Assembly (NCBI GenBank): GCA_017629415.1
Contig: JAGBXG010000528.1
Coordinates: forward strand, 1-10,487
Length of the DNA stretch: 10,487 nt
Direction: 5' to 3'
From: Pseudomonadota bacterium
GTDB lineage: Bacteria > Myxococcota > Bradymonadia > UBA4248
The notes beneath the pieces were generated by a model that searched no databases, was not told the DNA's origin, and was given only the letters and a program-made list of their open reading frames with translations. The position numbers and the translations under genes were made by a program. This document shows, piece by piece, positions 7,901 through 10,487 of this stretch. Each line of letters opens with the position of its first letter. The stretch's first letter is position 1.

Positions 7901-9627
7901 CGTACGCGCGAGCCGTTTTTTATGAGACGGGACAGCAGAGCATGCGTGTTTTGGCGGGCATGCTCGTGAGCTGGCTGGCACAGCCACAGTATTTGATGAA
8001 AAATCCAGTGGATCGTGCTGCGGAGCTTTCAGAACTGCTCGGGATTGACATTCCGCATCCCGATGTTTTTGCGCCGTTGGCTGAAAAACAGACTGACAGT
8101 TATTTTGAAACGATTTTTAATGCCGCCAAAACAATTGTCGAAACGAGTGATGCTTATAATGCCGCAGTCTTGCGCATGCAATCGTACCGCTTTGAGACGG
8201 CTGATGCGCCGGCGACAGAAAACACGCCCAAGGCTGCTTTTGATGTGCCCGAGTTTGATGAAGATGTTGTCAGCAAGCTTGAAAACGTATTGCTGGACGC
8301 CATCGGCGAAGCGGAGCGTATGGCACAGTCCGAAGGACTGAGCCATAGCGACGCAGGCGCGGCGTATGAAATAGCCGAGCCCCAAAACCACATCTGGAAC
8401 GATGCCATTCAGGCTGCACAGGCATTGCTTGCGGCTTACCCTCGAGCCTATGAACGCCCGGTGCTGCAACAGTTCTGGCACAGAATGTACGAGGCACTGC
8501 GCATTGCTGCCATCGATGAGGACATTGTCGAGGCGAACGATGACGCGCGAGGCTGGTTTGCGTTTAAATTGGGCAAAACGGTGCAGGAAATCGAGGCGAT
8601 GACGCGGCGCGAACGCATTTTGGCCATCATTGACCTGATTTATGTGCGTGAGGAGGACCGCGAGCAGAGGCGGCGCGATGTGATGACTTGGACGGTGCCG
8701 CGTGCGGCGCGAAAACCGGTCGATTTGACGCTGGTGACGGCGATGGGCGTCATTACGATGGGACGTTCGGGGCATGAGCTCGAAACCGCATTCGACCGTC
8801 TGACGCAAAGATACGGCATCCGCATTGTGCGTTCTGATACGGGGATGATTAAGTCGCTCGATTACAACGCCAACCGCATTATTGATGTGCTGGAGCAGGT
8901 AGACGGGCCGTTTGTGATGTTCGGGTACAGCCAGGGATGCGCCAATATGCTGCGAGCCGAATCGCGGCTGATGGGAAGCACGCCGGAACGACGCGCCATT
9001 CTGGATAGGATGGTTTCGCGTTATGCGCTCAGTTCGGCCTCCAACGGGTCGGTGCATGCTATCGCCAGCTTCGACAAGTACCGCGATTTGACGATTGCCG
9101 GCGAACACATCCTCAAAAGTCTCAGCACAAGCGTTTCCAAGCCGTTTGCCCAGCTAGTGCTCGCGAATATTCGGCGCGTGCTCGATACACAGTTGCTCAC
9201 GACAAGCCTGGCCAGCGTCGAAGCGCTGTCGCATCAGGGTCTGAATTTGCTTGCGCGCGATGCCCAATACAAGCCTGGCGTTGTGAACCTCGAAACGCAA
9301 GGCATTGCCATCGATCCGCTCCCCGAAATGATGATCAATATGCAATGTTATTTCGACAAGCAATCAGGCATGCCCAATGACGCGCAGGTCGGCATCAATT
9401 GCGCCCATATTTATCCCGTTTTCAACCATAACGCATCCGTCGATATCCTTAAAACGCAGACGATTCCTTCGCAAATCCTCAATTATCATCACTGGGCAAT
9501 GCTCACACAGGAAATCGAATTTCTCGAAACCGACCAGGATATCGAACGATTTGCCTATAAAATGCCGCGTTCCTTCTTCGTTCTGCCATGGATAGAAACG
9601 CTCATTCTATTCGGAATGGTTAAATAA
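4963..9627 (+). CDS. Giant multidomain protein with C-terminal alpha/beta-hydrolase
   Basis: This gene encodes 1554 residues with no signal peptide or obvious membrane helix, so it is probably cytoplasmic. Residues 1-125 look mixed and beta-rich. Residues 131-214 form a long charged helix with coiled-coil or LEA-like character and a duplicated EKSK unit. Residues 225-670 are dominated by alternating beta strands. Residues 675-1245 are mainly helical. Residues 1250-1554 look like an alpha/beta-hydrolase: a first strand LTLVTAMG (1255-1262), the nucleophile elbow GYSQG (1321-1325, Ser1323), and a late His pair (1509-1510) followed by Trp; Asp1494 is a candidate acid. This triad is assigned by position only. 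Esterase, lipase, thioesterase or amidase activity are all possible, and the substrate is unknown. The ribosome site (AGAGATAGAA) is weak. G+C rises strongly from the coiled-coil part to the 3' third. Confidence 0.88.
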   Translation: MTQPIQIGFKLAGNKLGASQIQLQSELAVLLGENSPRIIKKFAFDAEAALIPGEHALSTAKRAARFAVDNDTQLTASVTMTSIDSKLYLEQARFDFNRPIHLINIFTTIDELSVLIADTSPALFRPKVDIDVEEFIAKNEFLSKAKSYVETNAKSYLNKLTDSIADTTAWKRLKDAAEKRNLKENFEKSKEKSKEFFEKSIAKAEESLDEAIEGIHLSALELVKAPKSDNLLFFVTGEVAINEKLRHKFEHIQLPEMLLPAFDARLFHLLDQFCVDREQGGNISRTVLGMFQQAAGHIHANIQLSDIPLEICTRPGRMLSCQIQTNRSIELNTDIELSKKYDAFDLDIHGCFKDDSHQPCGIHISVQATTDAIIEAGKSLAGNDWQCSLLGHGDDIQGQIEFEPSFALYPQAISLFAQDDALKMPVSMAFAIEKIPFSGIVDFGINAKTKILHVHNFAVKADVPLELKTAETISMGHAKLQICPFSAGIGVKAVRQSDGDIRVHLETTGMDWNTNVESAMMPIAELGLEASEATFQANGRLAAEFCLHIANGNDDIMAVEFDNSYLHVTCEKMHGIWGQHQIQGTNFGGKLDIHKAALSISGLKQSLFTLQWGMHESPKLIIDDKMAPLLPDELLNHQVGLNLSECGVLKFENGHGFYDHHFFNALMMPSANLSKLVDIVKYEPLWVHVNRLAEISLYPKYPAARVLAEKWMQCRSICEEMGILSIKKIVHPPHLADVLSILLFGDTSASAEILPSLERAHHAEGIDRFKVEELLVRAFPEANFDYAGRILNWVHKAFSITSYVEPSVMYRPALSDDSRYTEIIAPLPTPNHIYDGDWKNTDIARRCTKYAAGFTLAQLNWMLAHHADDFDAPTLAKLKMLVEIKKHFREMEPREGTFVVQDFNIDMFIDALISHENELWDEVRAEDPRDNDICECFRTWLAPADIACLISAGIMSRDQGLFVQINQARLFDYVKQRGRTYARAVFYETGQQSMRVLAGMLVSWLAQPQYLMKNPVDRAAELSELLGIDIPHPDVFAPLAEKQTDSYFETIFNAAKTIVETSDAYNAAVLRMQSYRFETADAPATENTPKAAFDVPEFDEDVVSKLENVLLDAIGEAERMAQSEGLSHSDAGAAYEIAEPQNHIWNDAIQAAQALLAAYPRAYERPVLQQFWHRMYEALRIAAIDEDIVEANDDARGWFAFKLGKTVQEIEAMTRRERILAIIDLIYVREEDREQRRRDVMTWTVPRAARKPVDLTLVTAMGVITMGRSGHELETAFDRLTQRYGIRIVRSDTGMIKSLDYNANRIIDVLEQVDGPFVMFGYSQGCANMLRAESRLMGSTPERRAILDRMVSRYALSSASNGSVHAIASFDKYRDLTIAGEHILKSLSTSVSKPFAQLVLANIRRVLDTQLLTTSLASVEALSHQGLNLLARDAQYKPGVVNLETQGIAIDPLPEMMINMQCYFDKQSGMPNDAQVGINCAHIYPVFNHNASVDILKTQTIPSQILNYHHWAMLTQEIEFLETDQDIERFAYKMPRSFFVLPWIETLILFGMVK
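5521..5544 (+). repeat. Exact tandem 12-base repeat inside the large gene
   Basis: GAAAAATCTAAA occurs twice in direct succession, encoding EKSK twice within the charged helix of the large protein. It keeps the frame and looks like slippage in an A-rich coding tract. Confidence 0.85.
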
Positions 9628-9670
9628 TATACAAATCTATTAATACATTTAATCATATATCTTTTTTGAG

Positions 9671-9707
9671 AACCGCCTATGCCCTTTTGGGGCATACGGC
9701 GGTTTTT
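9671..9707 (+). terminator. Rho-independent terminator of the large hydrolase gene
   Basis: AACCGCC-TATGCCC (9671-9684) pairs with GGGCATA-C-GGCGGTT (9690-9704) around TTTTG, giving 14 pairs with one bulged C at 9697, followed by five T residues. It begins 44 bases after the stop codon. The same stem is also the first half of a dispersed hairpin pair (see the repeat at 9671-9734). Confidence 0.85.
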
Positions 9708-9734
9708 CTGTCGCTATCCTGACGGATACGCGCC
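9671..9734. repeat. Tandem hairpin pair with bulged C, copy 2
   Basis: The terminator stem is followed, after a seven-base spacer and GT, by a second hairpin with arms CGCTATCC (9712-9719) and GGATACGCG (9724-9732) around TGAC. The bulged C after ATA (9697, 9729), the word GTCGCTAT and the end ATACGCGCC are shared with the copy at 1573-1636. The second stem has changed from TATGC/GCATA there to TATCC/GGATA here, which keeps pairing. The spacing from first stem to GTCGCTAT is seven bases in both copies. Confidence 0.65.
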
Positions 9735-9888
9735 AGAATGGGCTTTTCTTGAGTCTTTCTTCCCAAACACGCCTGTTTTTTGCATCCTTTATCCCGAAAT
9801 TGACCTATCAAATGATTTTCTAACTTTGAGCATTCCGGAGCATTTTCTGAATTATGTTTTTTTAAGAAAGTCATGATATGGAATAAGC
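9735..9888. other. Gap with no recognisable feature
   Basis: This is the middle of the 350-base gap between the convergent genes ending at 9627 and 9978. It is T-rich. Open frames that cross it (9679-9876 plus, 9677-9934 minus) begin inside the terminator region, lack ribosome sites and resemble no known protein. Nothing functional was seen between the two hairpin regions. Confidence 0.5.
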
Positions 9889-9927
9889 AAAAAGAGGGAC
9901 TACGGATTTCCGTAGCCCCTCTTTTTT
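9889..9927. terminator. Bidirectional rho-independent terminator
   Basis: AAAAAGAGGG (9889-9898) pairs with CCCTCTTTTT (9917-9926), and CTACGG (9900-9905) with CCGTAG (9910-9915), around ATTT, with one A/C mismatch. T-runs lie in the right position on both strands. It sits 50 bases beyond the stop of the minus-strand gene at 9978 and can also stop read-through from the plus-strand gene ending at 9627. Confidence 0.85.
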
Positions 9928-9977
9928 GAGTCATGATTGAGATCAGATTTCATATGTCACATGATGATGCATCATGA

Positions 9978-10487
9978 TCATTTTGCAGGCTTGACACAAC
10001 GGAATGTGGCCGGAGTGTTCGCATAAATGCCGATCTTTTGATATAATGGTAACGGTGTACTTCCCATGCACGGACGGGAATCCGGTTCATCGCATGCTGC
10101 ATTTTCAGGTATATAGGCTTTGATGATATCTGCCTTAATCCATTCATAACCATTGCCGCTCATATCATAGATGCCATTGAATTGATCGGTAGGCATTGAA
10201 CCAACATCTTCAAGCTTGGAAAAATCATATAAAGGGATTTGAACGGTTGCTGTTAACAGGTCGTCATCCCCCCAAGAGTATTTCTGAATGTTATTTCCCA
10301 TGGCAGCGGCAAGCCATTGTTCTTCAGTCGGCAAGCTCTTGCCTATAGAAGCACAATATTCTTCAGCTAATACGTATGGAACAACTGCAGGAACGTTGGG
10401 GCGTGAACTGTCTGCACTAAATACTGTTGTTGCGTTTTCGAGATATTGTGTTTGGGTGCATTTTCCGTCAGAAACACATTTTTGAAG
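9978..10487 (-). CDS. FGE/SUMF1-like domain protein, 5' end outside window
   Basis: The last 169 residues of a longer protein are present; the frame is open to the window edge, so the true start is not visible. A TTG at 10332-10334 is internal, because the upstream codons continue the domain. The sequence has hallmarks of the formylglycine-generating-enzyme/sulfatase-modifying-factor family (PF03781): CVSDGKC, VPYVLAEEYCASIGKSLPTEEQW, YSWGDDD, GIYDMSGNGYEW and a terminal FRC. FGE itself oxidises a Cys of sulfatases, but many bacterial relatives keep only the C-type-lectin-like fold. Here the region before the final FRC lacks the Cys-rich, Arg-rich active-site segment of true FGE, so catalysis is doubtful. 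Several Cys pairs (CVSDGKC; ACDEPDSRPC) suggest an exported disulfide-bonded protein. Its transcript ends at the terminator 9889-9927. Confidence 0.8.
   Translation of the reverse strand, partial: LQKCVSDGKCTQTQYLENATTVFSADSSRPNVPAVVPYVLAEEYCASIGKSLPTEEQWLAAAMGNNIQKYSWGDDDLLTATVQIPLYDFSKLEDVGSMPTDQFNGIYDMSGNGYEWIKADIIKAYIPENAACDEPDSRPCMGSTPLPLYQKIGIYANTPATFRCVKPAK

Noticed and set aside
8029..9108. 359-residue minus-strand open frame
   Set aside because: It is antisense to the hydrolase-encoding part of the large gene, Arg/His-rich, with no recognisable domain; it is long only because that part is G+C-rich.
9677..9934. Small open frames on both strands between the two terminators
   Set aside because: They begin in or run through terminator hairpins, lack ribosome sites, and show no recognisable protein features.
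9978..10334. FGE-like protein starting at the TTG at 10334
   Set aside because: Codons upstream continue the family motif (VPYVLAEEYCASIGKS) without a stop to the window edge, so the TTG is an internal Leu codon.

Overview
The window carries five protein genes in long bacterial reading frames, some with Shine-Dalgarno-like sites, separated by intergenic gaps unusually rich in small palindromes. Base composition is, by eye, a little under 50% G+C. No rRNA, tRNA, CRISPR array, transposase or phage gene was seen. The taxon cannot be fixed from this stretch. A Cys-patterned lipoprotein, HEAT-repeat proteins and a formylglycine-generating-enzyme-like (FGE-like) protein with a CVSDGKC motif would suit a low-GC relative of the Myxococcota/Bradymonadota; that is a weak inference.

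Layout: (1) 40-1437, minus strand: a 465-residue cytoplasmic protein with an STI1/ubiquilin-like N-terminus, an acidic linker and an alpha-helical C-terminus. (2) 1438-1695: a divergent promoter region with a candidate promoter on each strand and a hairpin-rich leader for the next gene. (3) 1696-3873, plus strand: a 725-residue exported protein made largely of HEAT-like helical repeats. (4) 3874-4162: a repeat-rich gap. (5) 4163-4780, plus strand: a 205-residue lipoprotein with a Cys-rich segment and a DUF192 domain. (6) 4781-4962: another repeat-rich gap. (7) 4963-9627, plus strand: a 1554-residue multidomain protein with beta-rich and helical regions and a C-terminal alpha/beta-hydrolase domain (GYSQG elbow). 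(8) 9628-9977: a terminator, a copy of the repeat seen at 1573-1636, about 150 bases with nothing recognisable, and a bidirectional terminator. (9) 9978-10487, minus strand: the C-terminal part of an FGE/sulfatase-modifying-factor-like protein whose 5' end lies outside the window.

The genes do not form a recognisable pathway. The three plus-strand genes could be co-transcribed, but gaps of 289 and 182 bases full of hairpins argue for separate or attenuated units. The most unusual content is the set of intergenic repeats. A tandem hairpin pair with a conserved bulged C occurs twice, about 8 kb apart, with compensatory base changes. A repeat of about 38 bases occurs twice upstream and once inverted downstream of the DUF192 lipoprotein gene. 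GGGGC...GCCCC hairpins occur in two gaps. Among proteins, the 1554-residue hydrolase fusion and the STI1-like bacterial protein deserve the most attention.
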